Positions 1 to 5,256 of a stretch of DNA of 5,256 nucleotides are shown piece after piece. The position numbers and the translations under genes were made by a program. Under the pieces are notes generated by a model, which saw only the letters and a program-made list of their open reading frames with translations, searched no databases and was not told the DNA's origin. Positions within the stretch are counted from its first letter, which is position 1. Each line of letters opens with the position of its first letter. The DNA is from GCA-002790365 sp964486645 (lineage in GTDB: Bacteria; Bacteroidota; Ignavibacteria; Ignavibacteriales; Ignavibacteriaceae): positions 1 to 5,256 of the forward strand of contig CAZAOG010000162.1 in NCBI GenBank assembly GCA_964486645.1, read 5' to 3'.

Positions 1-20
1 CAATAAAAGAAGAGACTTAA
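1..20 (+). CDS. 3' end of an upstream gene, probably a paralogous hybrid kinase (partial)
   Basis: Only the last codons are in the window. Read in the frame set by the repeat, positions 3-17 encode I-K-E-E-T and TAA follows at 18-20. These 20 bases are identical to the last codons of the large kinase gene (5200-5219), and the identity continues past the stop into the spacer. The simplest reading is that the upstream gene is a paralogue ending in the same receiver domain. The coding assignment rests entirely on this match, because 20 bases alone prove nothing. If it is correct, the two genes lie in the same orientation, 117 bases apart. Confidence 0.6.
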
Positions 21-25
21 AAATT

Positions 26-53
26 GCCGCAACGTTTTCAGCTTGCCTGCGGC
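26..53. repeat. GC-rich inverted repeat after the upstream stop codon
   Basis: GCCGCA (26-31) and TGCGGC (48-53) are perfectly complementary 6-base arms around a 16-base loop, starting 5 bases after the TAA. An overlapping alternative hairpin pairs TGCCTG (44-49) with CAGTCA (53-58) around CGG, with one mismatch at 46/56. No T-run follows, so it does not look like a classical intrinsic terminator. Its position right after a stop suggests transcript-end protection, weak termination, or a dispersed palindromic element. Confidence 0.6.
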
Positions 54-124
54 AGTCAGTGACGAAGTAATATAAAGGGAAAAATTTGAGATTGAAAATC
101 CGTCTAACGAAATTGCAGGTAAAC

Positions 125-130
125 AGAGGG
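125..130 (+). promoter_or_regulatory. Ribosome binding site of the kinase gene
   Basis: AGAGGG lies 7 bases before the ATG at 138 and resembles the Shine-Dalgarno core. An in-frame TAA at 132-134 rules out any start further upstream. The next in-frame ATG (183, Met15) would remove the first beta strand of the binding domain. Together these fix the start at 138. Confidence 0.75.
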
Positions 131-137
131 TTAATTT

Positions 138-3100
138 ATGAAAAAAATTAAAGTAGGAATATTACACTCTTTGTCCGGTACCATGGCTTCAAGTGAGATG
201 CAGCTTGTTGATGCGGCATTATTTGCCATTGATGAGATAAATAAAAAAGGCGGGATACTGGGCAGACAATTACTTGGTGTTGTAGAAGACGGTTGTTCGG
301 ATCCCGGAATATTCAAATTAAAAGCAAAAAAACTCCTTGAACAGGATGCTGTCAACGTTGTGTCGGGCTGCTGGACTTCATCTTCCAGAAAAGCGCTGCA
401 AGATATCATCCGGGATAAAAAAGTATTTCTCCTGTATCCGGTTCAATATGAAGGCTTGGAAGAAAATCCGAACATCCTTTATAGCGGCAGCTGCCTGAAT
501 CAGCAGATATCACCTGCTGTTGAATGGTGCTTGGCACAGGGTTATGTTAATTTCTATTTGGTAGGTTCCGACTATGTTTTTCCCAGAACGGCTAATGCGC
601 TTATTAAGTCTTTGCTGCTGGACCGCGGAGCCAAGATTTTGGGTGAAGATTATCTGCCTTTGGGTGCCACCGACTTCAAGGATATTGCAAAATCAATTAA
701 ATCCGCCAAACCCGACTTTGTGCTCAATACAATTAACGGGAAAAGCAATGCGGGTTTCTTTACTCATTACAATAAATATGGGAATAAATTTCCTGTGATG
801 TCATTCAGTATTTCCGAACACGATTTACATAATCTTGGTATTCAAAAAGCCGCACACTATCTCTGCTGGAGCTATTTCCAGAATCTTGACAATAAAGAAA
901 ATCAAAGATTTCTTAGTGAATTCGGTAAGTTCAATAAAATAAATCCAATTGCTTCGGACCCTGTGATTATGACCTATTCACAAATTCGTCTTTGGAGTCA
1001 GGCAGTGGAGAAAGCGGGAACATTGGATATTGATGCTGTTAGAGAACACCTGCACGGTCAAAAGCTTAAATCACCGGCGGGTTTACTCGAAGTGATGCCC
1101 AACAATCATATATTAAAATCTACATTTATTGCTAAGCAAATTTCCAACAAGAAATTCGAGGTTATCTGGAAATCGAATAAACGAATTAAACCGGAGCCTT
1201 GGCTGGGAATGGAAAATGTGAAGCTGCCGTCAGCCAAATTAGTTCTGGATGCATTAACCCAATATCCCAACTTAATCAACCTTAATACGTCGCTTCAAAC
1301 CGCGAATCTGGAACTTGAAAAAACAAAAAGAGAGATTGAAAAGCACCAAGAACATCTTGAAAAACTTATTGAAGAACGCACAGTGGAATTAAAAAGGGAA
1401 GTTACCCAACACAAAGATGCGGAAGAAGCCCTAAGGGATAGCGAAGAAAATTTACGAACAATACTTAATTCAATAGGCGATGCGGTAATTTCCACAAATG
1501 TAGAAGGAAAATTAATTCATATAAATCCTGTTGCAGAGAAATTGACCGGTTGGAAAGAAAAAGACGCCTTGAACAAACCTCTTGAAAAAATATTTAATAT
1601 AATTAATGAAGAAACGGGTGAAAAAGTAAATAATCCGGTCAAAAGAGTATTGAGTGAAGGTGTTGTTATAGGTCTTGCAAACCACACATTATTAATTTCC
1701 AAGCAGGGGAAAAGAATACCTATTGCTGACAGCGGAGCACCTCTGAGAAATGAAGATGGAGAGATTACAGGGGTTGTACTTGTTTTCAGAGACCAGACTA
1801 AAGAAAGAGAAGCCCAAAAAAAATTAAAAGAGAGTGAACAATGGAATAAAGAAATATTTGAAGGTTCTTTAGATGCAATCTTTATCGTAGATTCAAATAC
1901 ACGTATAGCAGATGTTAATAAAGCAGCTTCTTCCTTAACGGGATATACCAAGGATGAACTATTAAAAATGTCAATACCCGACTTACACGAAAAGAGGAAC
2001 CTTGAAGCATATAATAAATTATTAAAACGTATTATCGGCGGGGAGTCCGTTACTACTGAAGTAAGAATATGTAAAAAAGACGGAACAATAGTGGAAACGG
2101 AAGTTAGCAACAAGCAATTTATAATTGACGGCATTCCATATATGCATATGGTTGTACGCGATATTTCTAAGACCAGGCAGGCAGAAAAAACACTGCGGGA
2201 GTCTTATAATATCATTAACCGCAGTCCTGCCGTAGTCTTTCTTTGGAAGAATGAAAAAGGATGGCCTGTTGAATACGTATCGGTAAATGTGAAAAATTTG
2301 TTCGGCTACACCGCGGAAGAATTCTTATCGGGCAAAGTGCCCTACGCCGGCGTAGTTCAGCAGGATGACCTAAAAAAAGCGATGAAACAGGCTGCTATTT
2401 ACAAAAAAGACAAGAAAAGAAACGAATACACACAGGAATACAGAATCATCACAAAAGACGGAAAAATTAAATGGGTTGAGGACCGCACATTTATACGAAG
2501 AAACGAAGAAGGCGATATCACTCACTACCAGGGTATTGTATTTGACGTTACCGAACGCAAGAAGGCAGAGGAAGGAGTTTTACGTTTAAGCCGTATTTTT
2601 GAAGGCTCGCTAAATGAAATTTATTTGTTCAAATCGGATACTTTGAAATTCATCCAGGCAAATAAAGCCGCACAGAATAATCTGGGCTATACGATGGAAG
2701 AATTACGGGAATTAACGGCGCTTGATTTGAAACCTGAATTTACAAGAGAATCGTTTACGAAATTGGTAGAGCCTTTACGCAAAGGAGAAAAAGAGAAGAT
2801 TGTTTTTGAGACGGTTCATAAACGAAAGGATCAATCACTTTACGACGTCGAAGTTCACTTGCAGCTTATGGAATATGAACACGAAAAGTTATTTGCCGCT
2901 ATTATTCTTGATATAACCGAACGTAAACAAGCAGAATTTAAGATTAGAGAAAGCCGGCAACGCCTTACCAGCCATTTAGATAATACACCTTTGGGAGGTA
3001 TTTTTTGGGACACCGATCTTAAGGTTACGGATTGGAACAAATCTGCCGAAAGGATATTCGGTTACAGCAAGGAGGAAGCATTAGGCAAATACGCAAACGA

Positions 3101-5219
3101 ATTGATTGTTCCTGAAAATACACAAGACAAGGTGGATGACGTTTTCAATCAACTTTTGTCACAAACCGGTGGAAAGAAAAGTACAAATAAAAATATCACC
3201 AAAAACGGCAAAAGGATTATATGTGATTGGTATAACGTTGCCATAACCGATATAAACGGGAAGGTAACGGGGATAGCATCGCTGGTTGATGATATTACGG
3301 AACGTAAAAAAATTGAAAAAGAACTTAAAACAACAATTGAATTTAACGAATCTCTTATTGAAACAATCCCGTTCGGTTTAGATATTGTGGATTTGGAAGG
3401 GAACGTTTTATTTATGAACAATCTGCTGAAAGATGCCGTCGGTATAGAAAATCCCAAAGGGAAATGCTGGGAATTTTACAAAGACAACGGTAAGCAATGT
3501 ACGGAATGCCCTTTAAGGGACGAAATGAAATTGGGCGAAACCAATATCTGCGAAGTACACAATGTACTTGGAGGCAGGGAATACGAAGTAACACACACGG
3601 TGATGAATTTTAAAAATCAAAAAGCATTGCTTGAAATTTTTAGAGACGTAACGGAATCAAAAAAAGCTCAAAAGGAAATAGTAAAATTATCCCGCTGCGT
3701 AGAGCAAAGTCCTGCAATGATTGTAATAACGGATACCGGCGGGGATATAGAATTTGTTAATCCCAAGGTGACTGAAGTTACCGGGTACTCAAAAGAGGAA
3801 CTTATAGGCAAAAATCCTAAGATATTCCAATCCGGCAAAACACCTAAAAGTACTTATGAAGAATTATGGGATACAATTCTTAAAGGTGAAACTTGGGAAG
3901 GGGAAATTTTAAACAAACGTAAAAACGGTAAAGAATATTGGGAGTCCGTAAGTATATCGCCGATATTAGACGACAAAGGAGAAACAATAAATTACATCGG
4001 CATAAAAGAAGATATAACCGAAGAGATTAAATCAAGAAATGCTATAATCGATGCAAAAGAAAAAGCCGAGGAAACGAACAGAATAAAATCGAACTTTCTC
4101 GCAAATATGTCGCACGAACTACGGACACCGATGGTGGGTATTATAGGGTTTACGGAGATTTTGGAAGAAGAGATTGATAAACCGGAATTAAAGGAATATG
4201 CATCGTTTATCCACGAAGCAAGCAGCAGACTGATGGAGACGTTAAACTTAATCTTAAATCTTACTAAAATTGAAGCCGATAAAATAAACGTTGAGTTGTC
4301 GATAATTGATGTTGTTCGAAATACAAAAAACACTGTGTCGATATTTGATAAAACGGCTGCCAAAAAAAATATATACTTAAAGTTTGAAAGCAGTGTTGAA
4401 AAACTTGAGATGGAAACGGACGAAAGGATGTTTGACCAAATAATAAGCAACTTGGTTAACAACGCGGTAAAATATACGGATAAAGGCGGAGTGACTGTTT
4501 CGGTAAATAAAGTTAAAAACGATTCGTATATAGAAATAAAGGTGAAAGATACGGGTATCGGCATTCCGAAGGACAAACAAAAAGTAATTTGGGAGGAGTT
4601 CAGGCAGGTAAGTGAAGGAACAACCAGGGTTTATGAAGGTACCGGTTTGGGACTGACAATAACAAATAATTTTGTTAATCAGCTTGGCGGAGAGATAAAA
4701 TTGGAAAGTGAACCGGATAAAGGCTCGACTTTTACCGTACTGCTTCCAATTCGAGAAAAAACCATTGAAGGAAAAACCGCAGAGCCGGCTCTTGCCGCAA
4801 CAACCGCGACAACCGAAACAACCGAAACAAAAGAGATAAAAGAAGAATTGAAGACCCTGCTTTTTGTTGAAGATGATAAGATAGCCTTAAAAGTAATTCC
4901 ATTATTTTTAAAAGGACATTATAATGTTGAATGCGCAAAGAACGGCGAAGAGGGAGTTGAAAAAGCCAAAAGCAAAAAATACGACGGAATTCTGATGGAT
5001 ATTCACCTGCAGACTAAGATGGACGGAGTTCAAACGGCAAAAAAGATAAAAGAAATGGAAGAGTATAAAGATGTGCCGATAATAGCCGTAACCGCTTATG
5101 CAATGGTGGGTGACAGAGAGAAATATTTGGAAGCCGGATTCACGGATTACATATCAAAACCTTTTTCTAAAAACGATATTATTGAATTGGTGGATAAAAC
5201 AATAAAAGAAGAGACTTAA
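138..5219 (+). CDS. Hybrid sensor histidine kinase with N-terminal UrtA-like ligand-binding domain and seven PAS domains
   Basis: A complete 1693-residue multidomain sensor kinase that should autophosphorylate on His in response to bound ligand and pass the phosphate to its own receiver. Domains in order (residues, approximate): UrtA/AmiC-type periplasmic-binding-protein fold 3-357; coiled coil 380-440; PAS1 436-555, PAS2 566-678, PAS3 688-808, PAS4 815-930, PAS5 940-1057, PAS6 1068-1175, PAS7 1184-1296; HisKA with His1326; HATPase with N, G1, F and G2 boxes, to 1538; Thr/Glu-rich linker 1540-1570; receiver 1571-1690 with Asp1621. Most PAS domains end in the usual D-[IV]-T-E-R-K-type linker helix. 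No hydrophobic stretch is long enough for a signal peptide or membrane helix, so I infer a soluble cytoplasmic protein. All catalytic residues expected of kinase and receiver are present, and the frame is intact. No HPt or DNA-binding domain is attached. The class is certain; the ligand and target genes are unknown. Confidence 0.97.
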   Translation: MKKIKVGILHSLSGTMASSEMQLVDAALFAIDEINKKGGILGRQLLGVVEDGCSDPGIFKLKAKKLLEQDAVNVVSGCWTSSSRKALQDIIRDKKVFLLYPVQYEGLEENPNILYSGSCLNQQISPAVEWCLAQGYVNFYLVGSDYVFPRTANALIKSLLLDRGAKILGEDYLPLGATDFKDIAKSIKSAKPDFVLNTINGKSNAGFFTHYNKYGNKFPVMSFSISEHDLHNLGIQKAAHYLCWSYFQNLDNKENQRFLSEFGKFNKINPIASDPVIMTYSQIRLWSQAVEKAGTLDIDAVREHLHGQKLKSPAGLLEVMPNNHILKSTFIAKQISNKKFEVIWKSNKRIKPEPWLGMENVKLPSAKLVLDALTQYPNLINLNTSLQTANLELEKTKREIEKHQEHLEKLIEERTVELKREVTQHKDAEEALRDSEENLRTILNSIGDAVISTNVEGKLIHINPVAEKLTGWKEKDALNKPLEKIFNIINEETGEKVNNPVKRVLSEGVVIGLANHTLLISKQGKRIPIADSGAPLRNEDGEITGVVLVFRDQTKEREAQKKLKESEQWNKEIFEGSLDAIFIVDSNTRIADVNKAASSLTGYTKDELLKMSIPDLHEKRNLEAYNKLLKRIIGGESVTTEVRICKKDGTIVETEVSNKQFIIDGIPYMHMVVRDISKTRQAEKTLRESYNIINRSPAVVFLWKNEKGWPVEYVSVNVKNLFGYTAEEFLSGKVPYAGVVQQDDLKKAMKQAAIYKKDKKRNEYTQEYRIITKDGKIKWVEDRTFIRRNEEGDITHYQGIVFDVTERKKAEEGVLRLSRIFEGSLNEIYLFKSDTLKFIQANKAAQNNLGYTMEELRELTALDLKPEFTRESFTKLVEPLRKGEKEKIVFETVHKRKDQSLYDVEVHLQLMEYEHEKLFAAIILDITERKQAEFKIRESRQRLTSHLDNTPLGGIFWDTDLKVTDWNKSAERIFGYSKEEALGKYANELIVPENTQDKVDDVFNQLLSQTGGKKSTNKNITKNGKRIICDWYNVAITDINGKVTGIASLVDDITERKKIEKELKTTIEFNESLIETIPFGLDIVDLEGNVLFMNNLLKDAVGIENPKGKCWEFYKDNGKQCTECPLRDEMKLGETNICEVHNVLGGREYEVTHTVMNFKNQKALLEIFRDVTESKKAQKEIVKLSRCVEQSPAMIVITDTGGDIEFVNPKVTEVTGYSKEELIGKNPKIFQSGKTPKSTYEELWDTILKGETWEGEILNKRKNGKEYWESVSISPILDDKGETINYIGIKEDITEEIKSRNAIIDAKEKAEETNRIKSNFLANMSHELRTPMVGIIGFTEILEEEIDKPELKEYASFIHEASSRLMETLNLILNLTKIEADKINVELSIIDVVRNTKNTVSIFDKTAAKKNIYLKFESSVEKLEMETDERMFDQIISNLVNNAVKYTDKGGVTVSVNKVKNDSYIEIKVKDTGIGIPKDKQKVIWEEFRQVSEGTTRVYEGTGLGLTITNNFVNQLGGEIKLESEPDKGSTFTVLLPIREKTIEGKTAEPALAATTATTETTETKEIKEELKTLLFVEDDKIALKVIPLFLKGHYNVECAKNGEEGVEKAKSKKYDGILMDIHLQTKMDGVQTAKKIKEMEEYKDVPIIAVTAYAMVGDREKYLEAGFTDYISKPFSKNDIIELVDKTIKEET
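144..1208 (+). other. Domain: UrtA-like (Peripla_BP_5) ligand-binding domain, residues 3-357
   Basis: The family signatures of urea/short-chain-amide ABC transporter binding proteins are all visible: GCWTSSSRK (77-85), LYPVQYEG (99-106), NQQ (121-123), FYLVGSDYVFPRTAN (139-153) and NTINGKSN (197-204). The C-terminal KPEP near 351 resembles the end of UrtA proteins, so the fold appears full length. UrtA binds urea, and the related AmiC is a cytoplasmic amide sensor. The first strand (IKVGILHSLSG) begins at residue 4, leaving no room for a lipoprotein or Sec signal. The ligand is plausibly urea, a small amide or an amino-acid-like compound; specificity cannot be read from the sequence alone. 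Confidence 0.92.
1275..1457 (+). other. Domain: coiled-coil connector, residues 380-440
   Basis: A long charged helix with heptad-like leucines (SLQTANLELEKT onward, then LEKLIEERTVELKRE) joins the binding domain to the first PAS domain. Helices of this L-E-x-L-[IV]-E-E-R-T-x-E-L type are common between sensor and PAS or kinase modules and usually mediate parallel dimer contacts. In membrane kinases the same element follows a transmembrane helix; here it follows the binding domain directly. Confidence 0.8.
1443..4025 (+). other. Domain array: seven consecutive PAS domains, residues 436-1296
   Basis: PAS1 (436-555) has the GDAVIST / NPVAEKLTGW / GLANHT / VLVFRD pattern of a common sensor-kinase subtype. 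PAS2 (566-678) and PAS4 (815-930) resemble each other, sharing IFEGSL and NKAA. PAS3 (688-808) has the YRIITKDGKIKWV and GDITHYQGI pattern of the PAS_3 type. PAS5 (940-1057) has WNKSAERIFGYSKEEALG. PAS6 (1068-1175) carries a Cys cluster. PAS7 (1184-1296) has NPKIFQSGKTP, LWDTI and YWESVSISPI, as in NifL-like PAS domains. Most units end in a DITERK-like helix leading to the next. Which units bind a cofactor and which only relay or dimerise cannot be told from the sequence. Confidence 0.93.
3339..3662 (+). other. Domain: Cys-containing PAS6, residues 1068-1175
   Basis: Within this PAS unit lie Cys1110, Cys1121, Cys1124 (as C-T-E-C-P) and Cys1138, a C-x10-C-x2-C-x13-C arrangement. A related pattern, C-[YW]-E followed by C-x-x-C-P, recurs in PAS domains of sensor kinases from anaerobes. 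A redox-active or metal/Fe-S-binding role is a reasonable inference but is not shown here. Cysteines are sparse elsewhere in the PAS array, which makes the cluster stand out. Confidence 0.7.
4080..4751 (+). other. Domain: HisKA plus HATPase kinase core, residues 1315-1538
   Basis: The H box is FLANMSHELRTPM with the phospho-accepting His1326. The ATP-binding domain shows an N box (NLVNNAVKYT, Asn1438 and Asn1442), G1 box (DTGIGI, 1471-1476), F box (WEEF, 1485-1488), G2 box (GTGLGL, 1501-1506) and a GSTF motif (1529-1532). Every catalytic element is intact, so the kinase should be active. H-box type and box order match the classical HisKA group found in hybrid kinases. Confidence 0.97.
4800..4826 (+). 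repeat. Three tandem 9-base repeats in the kinase-receiver linker
   Basis: ACAACCGCG, ACAACCGAA and ACAACCGAA lie head to tail and in frame, encoding T-T-A, T-T-E, T-T-E (residues 1555-1563). A partly matching fourth unit (ACAAAAGAG) follows. The surrounding linker (1540-1570) is low-complexity Ala/Thr/Glu/Lys. Because the unit is 9 bases, loss or gain of copies would change linker length without a frameshift. Confidence 0.85.
4848..5207 (+). other. Domain: C-terminal receiver (REC), residues 1571-1690
   Basis: The acidic pocket residues Glu1578 and Asp1579 lie in LLFVEDD. The phospho-acceptor is Asp1621 in ILMDIHLQTKMDG, the switch Thr is Thr1652 in AVTAYAM, and the invariant Lys is Lys1674 in YISKPF. 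The loop after the acceptor Asp is one residue longer than the usual D-x-x-M-P-x-M-D-G and lacks its Pro; it resembles the D-I-N-L-G-x-G-M-D-G receiver subgroup. Phosphate presumably moves on to a separate HPt protein, or the receiver feeds back on the kinase. Confidence 0.95.
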
Positions 5220-5254
5220 AAATCGCCGCAACGTTTTCAGCTTGCCTGCGGCAG
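5200..5254 (+). repeat. Direct repeat, copy 2 (gene end plus spacer)
   Basis: This matches bases 1-55 with one difference (C at 5224). It spans the final codons and stop (5217-5219) of the kinase gene and the inverted repeat after it. The two copies are offset by 5199 bases, so the stretch from one copy to the next contains exactly one kinase gene and its upstream spacer. Confidence 0.93.
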
Positions 5255-5256
5255 GC
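5225..5256. repeat. GC-rich palindromic element after the kinase stop codon (runs off the window)
   Basis: Two overlapping hairpins are possible. One pairs GCCGCA (5225-5230) with TGCGGC (5247-5252) around a 16-base loop. The other pairs GCCTG (5244-5248) with CAGGC (5252-5256) around CGG, and could grow longer past the window end. They share bases and exclude each other. The element may act as a transcript end or terminator, but the bases that would show a T-run are outside the window. Confidence 0.6.

Larger units (their letters stand above)
1..55 (+). repeat. Direct repeat, copy 1 (gene end plus spacer)
   Basis: Bases 1-55 match bases 5200-5254 at 54 of 55 positions; the only difference is T at 25 against C at 5224. 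The repeat covers the last codons, the stop and the GC-rich inverted repeat after it. The left edge is the window edge, so the true repeat may extend further into the upstream gene. On the right, similarity stops at about position 56 (TCAGT here, GGC in the other copy). Confidence 0.93.
21..137. other. Intergenic spacer upstream of the kinase gene
   Basis: This is 117 bases between the upstream stop codon and the kinase start. It holds the rest of the direct repeat, with its inverted repeat, at 21-55. An AT-rich stretch without recognisable structure follows, then a Shine-Dalgarno-like site at 125-130. TAATAT (68-73) could be a -10 element, but the best -35 candidate, TTGCCT at 43-48, is poor and 19 bases away, so I do not call a promoter. 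The spacing allows either readthrough from the upstream gene or an independent promoter. Confidence 0.7.

Noticed and set aside
26..60. Canonical rho-independent terminator after the upstream gene
   Set aside because: The stem is short with a 16-base loop, and no run of T follows it, so only an inverted repeat is called.
43..73. Possible sigma-70 promoter (TTGCCT, TAATAT)
   Set aside because: The -35 candidate matches poorly, the spacer is 19 bases, and it sits inside the repeat hairpin. A TAnnTTTG-type Bacteroidota -7 element was also sought; the nearest, AAAATTTG at 81-88, lacks a convincing upstream partner.
100..120. Possible sigma-54 promoter near TTGCAG
   Set aside because: There is a TTGC, but no GG at the required distance upstream.
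138..210. Signal peptide at the kinase N-terminus
   Set aside because: After MKK the sequence goes straight into the first beta strand of the binding fold. There is no hydrophobic core of signal length, no lipobox Cys and no cleavage site.
574..798. 74-codon open frame on the + strand in another frame
   Set aside because: It overlaps the UrtA-like domain where family motifs are strong in the main frame, and it shows no domain of its own.
1517..2134. 205-codon open frame on the - strand
   Set aside because: It lies wholly antisense to PAS1 and PAS2, whose protein motifs are clear on the + strand. Its translation is Ser/Phe/Leu-rich with no recognisable domain, as expected for a shadow of Lys/Glu-rich coding.
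3992..4576. 194-codon open frame on the - strand
   Set aside because: It is antisense to the kinase core with its conserved H, N and G1 boxes. The translation is a hydrophobic, Ser/Ile-rich shadow without any recognised motif.
1..5256. Small circular replicon with overlapping ends
   Set aside because: The terminal copies differ at one position and diverge after 55 bases, and there is no replication, partition or mobility gene. Two genomic repeat copies explain the ends better.

Overview
The window holds one complete, very large gene on the + strand (138-5219, 1693 aa). It encodes a hybrid sensor histidine kinase whose N-terminus is a urea/short-chain-amide type (UrtA-like) substrate-binding domain. 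The order is: UrtA-like binding domain, coiled coil, seven PAS domains, HisKA, HATPase, short repetitive linker, receiver (REC). I see no signal peptide and no membrane-spanning segment in the whole chain. The binding domain, which in its transporter relatives is exported, therefore appears to be part of a soluble cytoplasmic sensor.

Layout: positions 1-20 are the last codons and stop of an upstream gene that runs off the window. Positions 21-137 are an intergenic spacer with a GC-rich inverted repeat and, at its end, a Shine-Dalgarno-like site. Positions 138-5219 are the kinase gene, and 5220-5256 are the start of the downstream spacer. The first 55 bases (end of the upstream gene plus spacer) and bases 5200-5254 (end of the kinase gene plus spacer) match at 54 of 55 positions. 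The upstream gene thus ends in the same IKEET-stop and the same palindrome as the kinase gene, which suggests a paralogous hybrid kinase immediately upstream: a tandem kinase array, or gene conversion between copies.

Organism: the DNA is AT-rich with AAA/GAA/ATA-rich coding. The kinase core (MSHELRTPMVGIIGF) and long multi-PAS hybrid kinases of this style suggest an environmental bacterium of the Bacteroidota/Ignavibacteriota/Chlorobiota kind. This is a weak inference from style and not a marker-based assignment.

Inferred working model: a small amide, urea or amino-acid-like ligand, together with signals read by some of the PAS domains (one has a Cys cluster, one resembles the NifL PAS type), controls autophosphorylation of His1326. 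The phosphate passes to Asp1621 of the attached receiver. No HPt domain, DNA-binding domain or separate regulator is visible, so the output partner lies elsewhere.
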